DNA of 64,000 bases, taken from CAZUWH01 sp964624075. Its GTDB lineage: Bacteria; Pseudomonadota; Alphaproteobacteria; Rhodospirillales; Rhodospirillaceae. Numbering within the stretch: the first letter of the stretch is position 1; every line of letters starts with the position of its first letter. This document shows positions 27,139 through 35,203 of the stretch, one piece after another. The position numbers were made by a program, and so were the translations under genes. The stretch lies in contig CAZUWH010000001.1 in assembly GCA_964624075.1 (NCBI GenBank), positions 62,001 to 126,000 on the forward strand, in the 5' to 3' direction. The notes below the pieces were generated by a model. That model was not told the origin of the DNA and made no database searches. It saw only the letters and a list, made by a program, of their open reading frames with translations.

Positions 27139-28083
27139 ATGCCACAAGCGAAGCGCATCGTCTGTATCGCACCTAATGTATCGGTCGACCGTACCTATGT
27201 GGTGCCCGGCTAGATATGGCGGGCTCGGGAGACGTCGGCCACATACGGCGGAAAGGGCATGAACGTGGCGCGGGCCGTTCGTCTCCTGGGCAGCTATCCC
27301 GTCTGCACCGGTCTCCTCGCCGGTCATATCATGTCGGCCAGATCGCAGCTGACCTGGCACGAACCGAAGGCCTTGGGCTGTCGCTGGAGCTGGATCGAGG
27401 GGGAAACCCGAACCAACGCCATCATCGTGAGAGCTGCGGACGGAAAGGTGACCGTCATCAACGCCCCGGGTCCTAACGTATCTGTCACCGGCTGGCAGCG
27501 GTTCGGCGCTGATGTCGAGGCCGAAGCGGCGGCAGGCGTCTGTCTGTGCGGCAGTCTGCCGCCAGGGATTGGCAGAAATGACGTGATGGAACTTGGTCGT
27601 CCGTCTGCAGGAGAGCGGCCCGCCGGTGTGGGTGGACAGCAGCGGGGAGGCGCTTGCCGGCGCCGTCAAGGGCCATCCGCACGGGGTCAAGATTATAACG
27701 CCGAGAGGAGGCCGGTGACGCGGCGCACGACGTTCGCCGCAGGGGGGTGTGTGGACACGGTGGTGATCACGTTGGGTCTTGCCGGCGCCGTGGCCGTGAC
27801 GGCAGAGGCAGTCTGGCGAACAGAGGTCTCCCCTGTCGATTCGGAGAATCCTACCGGAAGTAGGGATTCATTCCTGTTCGCCCTGACGATAAGCCTTTTA
27901 CGTAGCCAGCCCATGGCTGAAGCACTGCGTCGGGCCACAGCAGCCGGATCGGCGGCTGCCTTGCAACGGGCGCGCACGGCGTTTGCAATGATGGATTTTC
28001 TCCGACTGCTGTCAACCATCCAGGTCATGCGGGACGAAACGGAGGAACATCCTCGGCAACAGGGGAAAGCGGCATGGAGATGA
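27139..28083 (+). pseudogene. Broken 1-phosphofructokinase (PfkB family) gene
   Basis: The start ATG 27139 reads KRIVCIAPNVSVDRTYVVPG, the family N-terminus, then meets TAG at 27211. The same frame resumes with TYGGKGMNVARAVRLLG (sugar-binding Gly-Gly-Lys-Gly) through CLCGSLPPGI. Near 27598 the reading moves to another frame, giving RLQESGPPVWVDSSGEALAG and HPHGVKIITPRGG, then a stop. After an apparent deletion the first frame returns with VVITLGLAGAVAVT and NPTGSRDSFL, where the catalytic Asp survives but the normal Gly-Ser-Gly-Asp is altered. One stop, at least one frameshift and a shortened middle show loss of function. Such kinases normally make fructose 1,6-bisphosphate from PTS-imported fructose 1-phosphate. 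Confidence 0.9.
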
Positions 28084-28535
28084 CAACGGTCGTAAGTTTA
28101 CTGGTTCTTGTCATGGCTCTAGTCCTCCTGAAGTTCCTGCCGCGGCTGTTGGCCGGGGTGCCGTTCGTGTCGCCTTCAGACCTGAAGGCGCGGATGGATC
28201 ATGGCGAAGTGCTGCTGGTGATCGACGTCCGCACCGCCGATGAATTCATAGGCGCCTTTGGTCATGTGCCGGGATCCCTCAATCTTCCCTTGAGCGAACT
28301 GCGCGCGCGGCTGGAAGATGTACAGGAGCGGCTCACCTCCCTTAGGACGACACCAATCTTTCTCATGTGTCTGTCAGCTAACCGGGCAGGCCGGGCGGCG
28401 CGCCTGCTGAGGCAGGCTGGGCTTGCCAATATCCATGTGGTGGAAGGTGGCATGATCCGCTGGACCCGGATGGGCCTGCCCACGACAACGGGTCACGCTG
28501 CCCAGAGGAGAAACAAAAGGCAAGGTAAGGACTGA
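28074..28535 (+). CDS. Membrane-anchored rhodanese-like protein
   Basis: A 153-residue protein with an N-terminal membrane helix (VVSLLVLVMALVLLKFL) and a single rhodanese domain: VSPSDLKARMDHGE, LLVIDVRTADEF, GHVPGSLNLPL and the active-site loop with Cys99 in FLMCLSANRAGRAA. Rhodaneses transfer sulfane sulfur through this cysteine. The loop CLSANRA differs from the usual basic CRxGxRS, so activity is uncertain. Its start overlaps the end of the open frame from the upstream pseudogene (ATGA at 28080), which suggests it once shared an operon with the kinase. Confidence 0.8.
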   Translation: MEMTTVVSLLVLVMALVLLKFLPRLLAGVPFVSPSDLKARMDHGEVLLVIDVRTADEFIGAFGHVPGSLNLPLSELRARLEDVQERLTSLRTTPIFLMCLSANRAGRAARLLRQAGLANIHVVEGGMIRWTRMGLPTTTGHAAQRRNKRQGKD

Positions 28536-28625
28536 CAGGGCGTGGGATGGGCAATGGCCTAGAAATTGCATGATAGGGAGCATAGTCCCCTTAGGTAGAG
28601 AATGTCTGCGCAGCTGTTCGTATTC

Positions 28626-28690
28626 TGTGCAACAATTCTCATTATAGAATTCATTCCAACTCACATTAGCAGGCTCAACCCCTAAAGCCA
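28626..28690 (+). repeat. Dispersed repeat, family C copy 1
   Basis: The stretch beginning tgtgcaacaattctca and ending aggctcaacccctaaa recurs at 60158-60234 with small insertions. Both copies run into C/G-rich palindromic DNA. No coding capacity is seen. Confidence 0.65.
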
Positions 28691-29000
28691 TCCCCTTCGA
28701 AGGGAATAGCCCCCATCCGAGGGGGGGAAGGCTCTTCCCCAGGAGGGAAGATCCCCTCCCTCTGGATAGATGCCTCCTCCCCCTTGATGGAGGAGGGTTG
28801 GGGTGGGGGTGAAGGGGATCTCCGGTGTGTGACGGGGCAGGGGGGCTCGTGGCGGTCACGCCCCCTGGCCAGCGATGGGTAGTGTCCAGACGGAAGTATC
28901 ATCTCTATACCCAACCCTCCCCCATCGAGGGGGAGGGCTTGCCGTTCCAGTGTACATACGGGAGCCATTCAGAGAGGAAGGGGGACTTCTCGCGGTTAAA
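28691..29000. repeat. Palindrome-rich intergenic DNA
   Basis: The gap between the rhodanese gene and the helicase gene carries many short C-rich/G-rich inverted repeats, for example ccctccccc-atcga-ggggaggg type arms at 28915-28923 and 28929-28937 and a cctcctcccccttgatggag element near 28770. No gene is supported. These resemble REP-like intergenic elements; similar patches occur at 50405-50435, 60225-60290 and 62038-62080. Confidence 0.55.
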
Positions 29001-29039
29001 AGCAGTAATACGCGTAAAACATGATATATTCTTGTTCGT

Positions 29040-31298
29040 TTACATCCTATTAACGCAACGTGCATCGATACTTATATTAATAAGTGTATCATCAAAAAGG
29101 ATTGACAGCCTGCTGCTGCCTACTGCGGTGATCGCACCAACGCCGAACCGGTCATGGCGCACGCGGTCACCAACCTTGAAGGGAAGGAGGGGTCTCGCGT
29201 CGCAGGACCGCCCGCTCAGCCGATCCGGGTTTCCGGTTCGTCCGGCATGGAGTCCCGGGTCGCCGCGCCATTTGACCACTTCGGGCGGCAGCTCATCCAG
29301 GAAACGTGAAGGGATGGCAGGCTGAATCAGGTTGTGAACGCGGCGACTGGCCACAAAGCTGATCATCACCTTGCGCCGGGCCCGGGTCAGGCCGACATAG
29401 GCTAGCCGCCGCTCCTCCTCCAAGGCCTTCAGACCACCCTCATCCAGGGCCCGCTGATGCGGAAACAACCCCTCCTCCCAGCCGGGGAGGAAGACGGTAT
29501 CGAACTCCAGTCCCTTGGCAGCGTGCAGGGTCATCAACGTGACCCGATCTTCTCCCGGTCCCTGGTCGTTTTCCATCACCAGGCTGACATGTTCCAGAAA
29601 CCCCGGAAGGTCGTCGAACGTGCCCATCGCCTGGATCAGTTCCTTCAGATTCTCAAGGCGGTTTGGTGCGTCAGGGGAGCGATTGGCTTTCCACATGGTG
29701 ATGTAGCCGGAGTCCTCTAGTACCCGTGCAGCAAGATCTGGGTGCGGCAGAGTCGCCATCGCTGTCCGCCAGCCGGCAAAGGCTTTCAGCAGCGTGCGCA
29801 GGCTGACACGGGCCATTTTTGGTTTCAAGGCATCAGCGGCCAGGAGACGTCCTGCCGCCTCATGCAGCGAGATTCGCTCGGTCCGGCTGAAAGCGTGCAG
29901 CATTCGCGCGGTCACATCACCCAACCCTCGCCTGGGAACGTTGATGATGCGTTCGAATGCCAGATCATCGTCAGGCTGAACGATCACCCGCAGGTAGGCG
30001 ATGGCATCCCGGATCTCCTGCCGTTCATAAAAGCGCAGACCGCCGATAACGCGGTAGGGTACGGCCATTGCTACCAGCCGCTCTTCAAGGGCACGGGTCT
30101 GGAAACTAGCCCGCACCAGGACAGCCATCTGTCCCAGCAGACGGCCGCGGCGGTGGTCTGCCTCGATTTCCTCCCCGATCACCTGTGCTTCCCGGCCATC
30201 GTTCCACGTACCGCGCAACAGCACCTTTGTTTCATCTGCGTCCGCGTGACCGTGCTCGTTCCCGGGGATGGCGGGCCGCAGTTCCTTGTCCAGACGGTTC
30301 TGGTTATGACGGATCAACCCCGACGCTGCTTGTAGAATGTAAGGCCGTGAACGATAATTCCGTTCCAGGCGGATGACGCAAGCACCGGGGAAATCCTTTT
30401 CGAAACGCAGGATGTTGCCAACCTCGGCCCCACGCCATGAATAGATCGCTTGGTCATCATCCCCGACACAGCAGATGTTGTGACGAAGACGGGCCAGCAG
30501 CCGCAACCACAGATATTGAGCCACGTTGCTGTCCTGATATTCATCGACCAGGATATAGCGGAAACGACGCTGATACGCGGCTAGCACGTCAGGGCATGAT
30601 TTGAACACGCATAGATTGTACAATAACAGGTCTCCGAAATCAACAGCATTGATCGCAAGCAACCGCTCCTGGTAACGCCGGTAGAGATCGGTCAGACGCG
30701 CCGGCGCCAAATCCCCCATCGGTTCGTCAGACGTGACCTGGTCGGGTGCGAGGCCATGGCCCTTCCAACGCTGAATCGTCGCCATCAGGCCCTGGACCGG
30801 ATAACGCTTGGCATCGAGCCCTTCCGCCACGATGACCTGTTTCAGAAGACGAAGCTGGTCGTCGGCATCAAGAACCACGAAATTGGGCCGCAGGCCGACC
30901 TGCTCTGGCTGGCGGCGCAGAACGCGCAGGGCAATGGAATGGAAGGTACCAAGCCAGGTCTGCTCGGCGTCAGGTCCGATCATAGCTGCCAGGCGTCTCT
31001 TCATCTCCCGTGCCGCACGGTTGGTGAAAGTAACGGCCAGCACCTGCCATGGCACGGCCCGGCTGCTCGCAATGATATAGGCAATCCGGGTCGTGAGAAC
31101 ACGGGTCTTCCCCGTTCCAGCCCCAGACAGCACCAGGACTGGCCCTTCGGTCGTTTCCACTGCCTGCCGCTGTTCGGGATTGAGAGACTGAAGCCAGGCA
31201 GGCGGCGGAAACGCAATGCTAACCAGAGAAGACTCCCTCGGCATCTGGGCGCCGGGAAGGTCGAACAGGCCAAGGGGATCAGGCGGCGGCATGGCCAT
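29040..31298 (-). CDS. uvrD: UvrD/PcrA-type ATP-dependent DNA helicase
   Basis: A superfamily 1A 3'-to-5' helicase used in nucleotide excision repair, mismatch repair or clearing of replication forks. The 752-residue protein has motif Q region LNPEQRQAVETTEGP, Walker A GAGTGKT (59-65), VTFTNRAAREMKRR, motif II VDEYQDSN, GDDDQAIYSWRGA, LERNYRS, LMTLHAAKGLEFDTVF and VGLTRARRK. The C-terminal FKVGDRVRHDRFGVGAIT domain is typical of PcrA/UvrD. An internal ATG 18 codons in could be the real start. PcrA-like and UvrD-like naming cannot be separated from sequence alone. Confidence 0.95.
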   Translation of the reverse strand: MAMPPPDPLGLFDLPGAQMPRESSLVSIAFPPPAWLQSLNPEQRQAVETTEGPVLVLSGAGTGKTRVLTTRIAYIIASSRAVPWQVLAVTFTNRAAREMKRRLAAMIGPDAEQTWLGTFHSIALRVLRRQPEQVGLRPNFVVLDADDQLRLLKQVIVAEGLDAKRYPVQGLMATIQRWKGHGLAPDQVTSDEPMGDLAPARLTDLYRRYQERLLAINAVDFGDLLLYNLCVFKSCPDVLAAYQRRFRYILVDEYQDSNVAQYLWLRLLARLRHNICCVGDDDQAIYSWRGAEVGNILRFEKDFPGACVIRLERNYRSRPYILQAASGLIRHNQNRLDKELRPAIPGNEHGHADADETKVLLRGTWNDGREAQVIGEEIEADHRRGRLLGQMAVLVRASFQTRALEERLVAMAVPYRVIGGLRFYERQEIRDAIAYLRVIVQPDDDLAFERIINVPRRGLGDVTARMLHAFSRTERISLHEAAGRLLAADALKPKMARVSLRTLLKAFAGWRTAMATLPHPDLAARVLEDSGYITMWKANRSPDAPNRLENLKELIQAMGTFDDLPGFLEHVSLVMENDQGPGEDRVTLMTLHAAKGLEFDTVFLPGWEEGLFPHQRALDEGGLKALEEERRLAYVGLTRARRKVMISFVASRRVHNLIQPAIPSRFLDELPPEVVKWRGDPGLHAGRTGNPDRLSGRSCDARPLLPFKVGDRVRHDRFGVGAITAVGSSRLSILFDDTLINISIDARCVNRM

Positions 31299-31329
31299 CG
31301 ATCAAATCACCTGTCCCTGTTACTACGTA

Positions 31330-33795
31330 CTACGCTGCATGACCCTCCTGCATACCGCTGCTGCCTGTCTTTCTGGGTCGCGGGTCGGAGCGTGATTTTG
31401 CTGCCGAATCGGCACAGGGGAAACCTTTCATGACTGCCCCGTCCCGCCTTTCCCCTGCCATATAGGCAGGCAGCCAGCCCTCATGCAGGGCTTTCAATTC
31501 GGCGACTGCAAGGCTCTCCGCATCGTTGATCGTAATCGCGTCGCCGCTGGTCGTTCCGATCCGACGCACCGGGACTCCCACACCGGCCGCCGCACGCAGA
31601 ATTGAATCGGTCATGTCCTCTGCCACGGCAATTACGTACCGCCCCTGATCCTCACCAAACAGCCAGGCGTGCAGGGGATCTGCATAGGCCTGGGACAGGT
31701 CGGTCGTCACCCTGACACCGATACCGGAGGCTATTGCCATCTCGGCCAGGGCGACCACAAGCCCGCCATCGGACACGTCATGGCAGGTGGTAACCAGACC
31801 GTCCATGATCAATCTGCGGACGAAGTCCCCGTTGCGGCGTTCATTGGAGAGGTTCACTTCCGGTGGTGCGCCGTCCTCTCGTCCCAGAACCTCGCGCAAG
31901 TACAGCGAACACCCCAGCCACCCGCCCCGGCCGCCGATGGCGTCTCCGACCAGGAGAACCGCCTGCCCTTCTACCCTGAAGGGAAGGGTGGCCATCCGAT
32001 CCAGGTTCTCAATCAGGCCAACCCCGCCGATGACCGGCGTCGGCAGGATGGCCTGCCCTGCGGTCTCATTATAGAGGGATACGTTGCCTGACACGACGGG
32101 GAAGTCGAGGATCCGGCAGGCTTCTCCCATACCTTCAACGGCGTCAACGAACTGCCCCATGATTTCAGGCTTTTCCGGATTGCCGAAGTTCAGGCTGTCG
32201 GTGAGGGCAAGCGGCATAGCGCCCACAGCGGTCAGGTTGCGCCATGCCTCGGCCACTGCCTGGCGACCACCTTCGCGCGCATCGACAGCGCAATAGCGCG
32301 GCGTACAGTCTGTGGTCAGGGCGAGACCCTTGCCCGTTCCATGCACCCGGACCACGGCGGCATCACCGCCAGGCCGTTGCACCGTGTCGCCCATGACCAT
32401 GTGATCGTACTGTTCATAGATCCAGCGCCTGCTTGCGAGATCGGGGCAGCCGACCAGGATGCGGAGAGCCTCAGGCCACGGACGGCCGGGCACGTCACCT
32501 GTCTTCAGCACCGGCGGGCGCGGTCTATGCGTCCGTGGCCGATCGTGTTCTGGCGCAGCCTGCGCCAGAGGGTCGATAGGCAGATCGGCTACCACCTGAT
32601 CATGCTGCCGCAAGACCATGCGGCCGGTATCGGTCAGACGCCCGACGATGGCAAAGTCCAGCGCCCATTTCTCGAAAACGGTCCGCGCCAGGTTCTCCCT
32701 ACCCGGATGCAGAACCATCAGCATGCGTTCTTGGGATTCGGAGAGCATCAGTTCGTAAGCGGTCATACCGGCTTCCCGTTGCGGCACCCGGTCGAGATCC
32801 ATGTCGATGCCAAGCCCGCCTTTTGACGCCATCTCAAACGACGAGGATGTCAAGCCGGCGGCGCCCATATCCTGGATGGCCACGATGGCATCGGTGGCCA
32901 TCAGCTCAAGGCAGGCCTCGATCAGCAGTTTCTCGGTGAAGGGATCCCCGACCTGGACGGTCGGGCGCTTTTCCACGGAATCAGCGTCGAACTCAGCCGA
33001 GGCCATGGTCGCGCCATGGATACCGTCCCGCCCGGTCTTCGACCCCACATAGACCACTGGATTGCCGACCCCAGACGCGCGTGAATAGAAGATCCTGCCC
33101 AGCTCTGCCACGCCTACGGTCATGGCGTTGACGAGAATGTTGCCGTTGTAGGCGGGATGAAAATCGACCTCGCCGCCCACCGTCGGCACGCCGACACAAT
33201 TGCCATAGCCGCCGATGCCGGCCACCACCCCAGCCAGCAGATGGCGGGTGCGGGGATGGTCGGGACTGCCAAAGCGCAGGGCATTTAGGTTGGCAACCGG
33301 CCGTGCGCCCATCGTGAACACGTCACGGAGAATACCCCCGACACCCGTAGCGGCGCCCTGATGGGGTTCAATGAAGGAAGGGTGATTGTGGCTTTCCATT
33401 TTGAAGATGGCCACCTGGTCGTCGCCGATGTCAACCACGCCAGCATTCTCGCCAGGACCACAGATCACCCATGGTGCCGTCGTCGGCAGAGTCTTCAGCC
33501 ATTTTTTCGATGATTTATAGGAACAATGTTCGCTCCACATGACAGAAAAGATGCCAAGCTCGGTCAGGTTGGGAGAGCGGCCTAGGATTCGCACGATCTG
33601 TTCATACTCTTCGGGCGTCAGACCATGCGCGGTCACCTGTTGCGGCGTGATCCCGGCAGACGAGAGGGACGAAGGTTCCGTCTTTGCCCCCTCGCTCCCC
33701 CCCGCCACGGCCTCTTCCCCGACAGGGCGCTTCATCTTTAGGTTCAGGCGGGTTTTCCGGGGTATCGAGGCGGGACCCTGGGGACGATCACTCAT
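31330..33795 (-). CDS. purL: Phosphoribosylformylglycinamidine synthase, PurL subunit
   Basis: PurL is the ATP-dependent synthetase subunit that converts FGAR to FGAM in purine synthesis, working with PurQ and PurS. The 821-residue protein has SVMWSEHCSYKSSKKWL, KMESHNHPSFIEPHQGAATGVGG and, in the second half, TDCTPRYCAVDAREGG, TDSLNFGNPEKPEIMGQF and VSDGGLVVALAEMA. A non-conserved extension of about 45 residues, rich in Ser, Gly and Lys, precedes the conserved GITPQQVTAHGLTPEEY; a later start is possible, but ATG 33795 overlaps the purQ stop as ATGA. Confidence 0.96.
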   Translation of the reverse strand: MSDRPQGPASIPRKTRLNLKMKRPVGEEAVAGGSEGAKTEPSSLSSAGITPQQVTAHGLTPEEYEQIVRILGRSPNLTELGIFSVMWSEHCSYKSSKKWLKTLPTTAPWVICGPGENAGVVDIGDDQVAIFKMESHNHPSFIEPHQGAATGVGGILRDVFTMGARPVANLNALRFGSPDHPRTRHLLAGVVAGIGGYGNCVGVPTVGGEVDFHPAYNGNILVNAMTVGVAELGRIFYSRASGVGNPVVYVGSKTGRDGIHGATMASAEFDADSVEKRPTVQVGDPFTEKLLIEACLELMATDAIVAIQDMGAAGLTSSSFEMASKGGLGIDMDLDRVPQREAGMTAYELMLSESQERMLMVLHPGRENLARTVFEKWALDFAIVGRLTDTGRMVLRQHDQVVADLPIDPLAQAAPEHDRPRTHRPRPPVLKTGDVPGRPWPEALRILVGCPDLASRRWIYEQYDHMVMGDTVQRPGGDAAVVRVHGTGKGLALTTDCTPRYCAVDAREGGRQAVAEAWRNLTAVGAMPLALTDSLNFGNPEKPEIMGQFVDAVEGMGEACRILDFPVVSGNVSLYNETAGQAILPTPVIGGVGLIENLDRMATLPFRVEGQAVLLVGDAIGGRGGWLGCSLYLREVLGREDGAPPEVNLSNERRNGDFVRRLIMDGLVTTCHDVSDGGLVVALAEMAIASGIGVRVTTDLSQAYADPLHAWLFGEDQGRYVIAVAEDMTDSILRAAAGVGVPVRRIGTTSGDAITINDAESLAVAELKALHEGWLPAYMAGERRDGAVMKGFPCADSAAKSRSDPRPRKTGSSGMQEGHAA

Positions 33796-34484
33796 GACAA
33801 AGCCTCCACGAGGGCATCAAATATCGGCCTACCATCGGTTCCTCCCAGCCGCGAGTCAACCAGGCGCTCCGGATGCGGCATCAAACCCAGGATGCGACGG
33901 TCACGACTGAACACACCGGCAATATCGTCACGGCTGCCATTGGGGTTGGCGGCAGGGCTCATCTCCCCATGCGTATCGCAATAGCGGAAAGCGACCTGTT
34001 CGTTGTCGAGTAGCTGTTTGTAAGCCTCATCGTTGACGAAATAGTTGCCATCGTGATGAGCAATGGGAAGACAAATCACCTGTTGATCCGCATAACGCTC
34101 GGTGAAAAGGCTGTCGGAACTTTCAACACGCAAGAACACATCACGGCAAATAAAGTGCAATCCCGAATTGCGCATCAGAGCCCCCGGCAGCAGACCGGTC
34201 TCGGTCAGGATCTGGAAGCCGTTGCAAATGCCCAGTACCAGCAATCCCCCTTCTGCGCGTGCCTTGACGGCTCGCATGACAGGAGCATGGGCCGCCATTG
34301 CTCCGGAACGCAGGTAATCGCCATGGGAAAATCCCCCCGGCAGCACGACCACATCCAGACCCGGCGGTAGGTCGGTCTCGCGATGCCAGAGCATCAGCGG
34401 CCTGCGCCCACTGGCCTGCTCCAAGGCATCGGCAACATCGCGGTCACAGTTGGAACCGGGAAAGACGATAACCGCAGCTTTCAA
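33792..34484 (-). CDS. purQ: Phosphoribosylformylglycinamidine synthase, PurQ subunit
   Basis: PurQ is the glutaminase that feeds ammonia to PurL. The 230-residue protein starts KAAVIVFPGSNCDRD, has VVLPGGFSHGDYLRSGA, the class I amidotransferase nucleophile Cys87 in VLGICNGFQ and the His/Glu pair in GLMPHPERLVD. The family start maps to a TTG codon at 34484 with aaggga upstream; an ATG at 34559 would add 25 non-family residues. No purS gene is seen beside it, though purS usually lies directly upstream in purQL operons. Confidence 0.94.
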   Translation of the reverse strand: MKAAVIVFPGSNCDRDVADALEQASGRRPLMLWHRETDLPPGLDVVVLPGGFSHGDYLRSGAMAAHAPVMRAVKARAEGGLLVLGICNGFQILTETGLLPGALMRNSGLHFICRDVFLRVESSDSLFTERYADQQVICLPIAHHDGNYFVNDEAYKQLLDNEQVAFRYCDTHGEMSPAANPNGSRDDIAGVFSRDRRILGLMPHPERLVDSRLGGTDGRPIFDALVEALS

Positions 34485-34656
34485 AGCGACTGATCCCTTG
34501 CAGCACAAAAACGCTCCGCCCTTGAAGACCGAAACGACTCCCATTGCACGGTACTTCATCTATGCGCCATGTCGCAAGCCGAATGCATGGGTACAGCGGT
34601 TCTCAATGGGGATGACACTGGCTCACGGAATGGCAACCTTGTACCCCCTCCCCTCC

Positions 34657-34671
34657 GGGGGGGGGGGGGGG
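34657..34671 (+). repeat. Run of 15 guanines
   Basis: A homopolymer in the 34485-34779 gap downstream of a C-rich patch (gtaccccctcccctcc). It may form a hairpin with that patch. Shorter G runs occur at 53585-53594 and 59832-59842. The exact length could be an assembly uncertainty. Confidence 0.7.
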
Positions 34672-34779
34672 CGATGGTCTTTTGGGGGATGCTGTCGGGA
34701 GAGGACCGGGGGAGGGCGTGCGACCTTCCGTTTCCCGCCGTGCCAACTCGGGCCCCTATTGTTCGACCAGACAGCGCTG

Positions 34780-35199
34780 CTAAATTTTCAGGATGGCCAC
34801 ACGATGGTTGGCCGTAAGGGACAGAAACACGCCGACGACGAGAGGAATGGCCATGAAAAGCAGCCAGCCGGAGGCGGCGGCTCCATAGATATAGGTGACC
34901 ATTAATGCCACCACATCCAGAATTCGGCCTACAGTGGCCAGTTGATGTCCGTCAGATCACAAATCCAGCAGGAAAGGCGTTGCCCCCGCGAAATTGAATC
35001 CTCTCACCGTCATCCAAGTATACCGGTTGGCGCCGCGTTCAGCCAGCCAGGCGGCAAAGGTCGGCAGAAGGGCGAAAAACAGAAAAAGGATCGTCAAGTG
35101 GAGAAGATAAAGAACGACCCGCCCAAGCAAAATAATCAGGAGTGTACGTCCAGCATATCCTCTCGAGGATTTGCTTTTTGTAGACACGAGAGGCTTCAT
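34780..35199 (-). pseudogene. Small membrane protein gene interrupted by one TGA
   Basis: From ATG 35199 the frame encodes a basic N-terminus, then two hydrophobic helices (TLLIILLGRVVLYLLHL and LFLFFALLPTFAAWLAE), and stops at TGA 34959-34957. The same frame continues without a gap through SDGHQLATVGRILDVVAL to a further two helices (VALMVTYIYGAAASGWLLF, AIPLVVGVFLSLTANHR) and a TAG at 34780, 139 codons in all. One nonsense change in an otherwise coherent four-helix protein is the simplest reading. The family is not recognised. It directly follows the kinase-like pseudogene on the same strand. Confidence 0.65.
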
Positions 35200-35203
35200 T
35201 TTT

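Noticed and set aside
34957..34959. TGA in the membrane protein gene as a selenocysteine or recoded codon
   Set aside because: TGA serves as the normal stop in many overlapping genes here, the residue is not in a redox motif, and no SECIS-like hairpin was seen directly after it.
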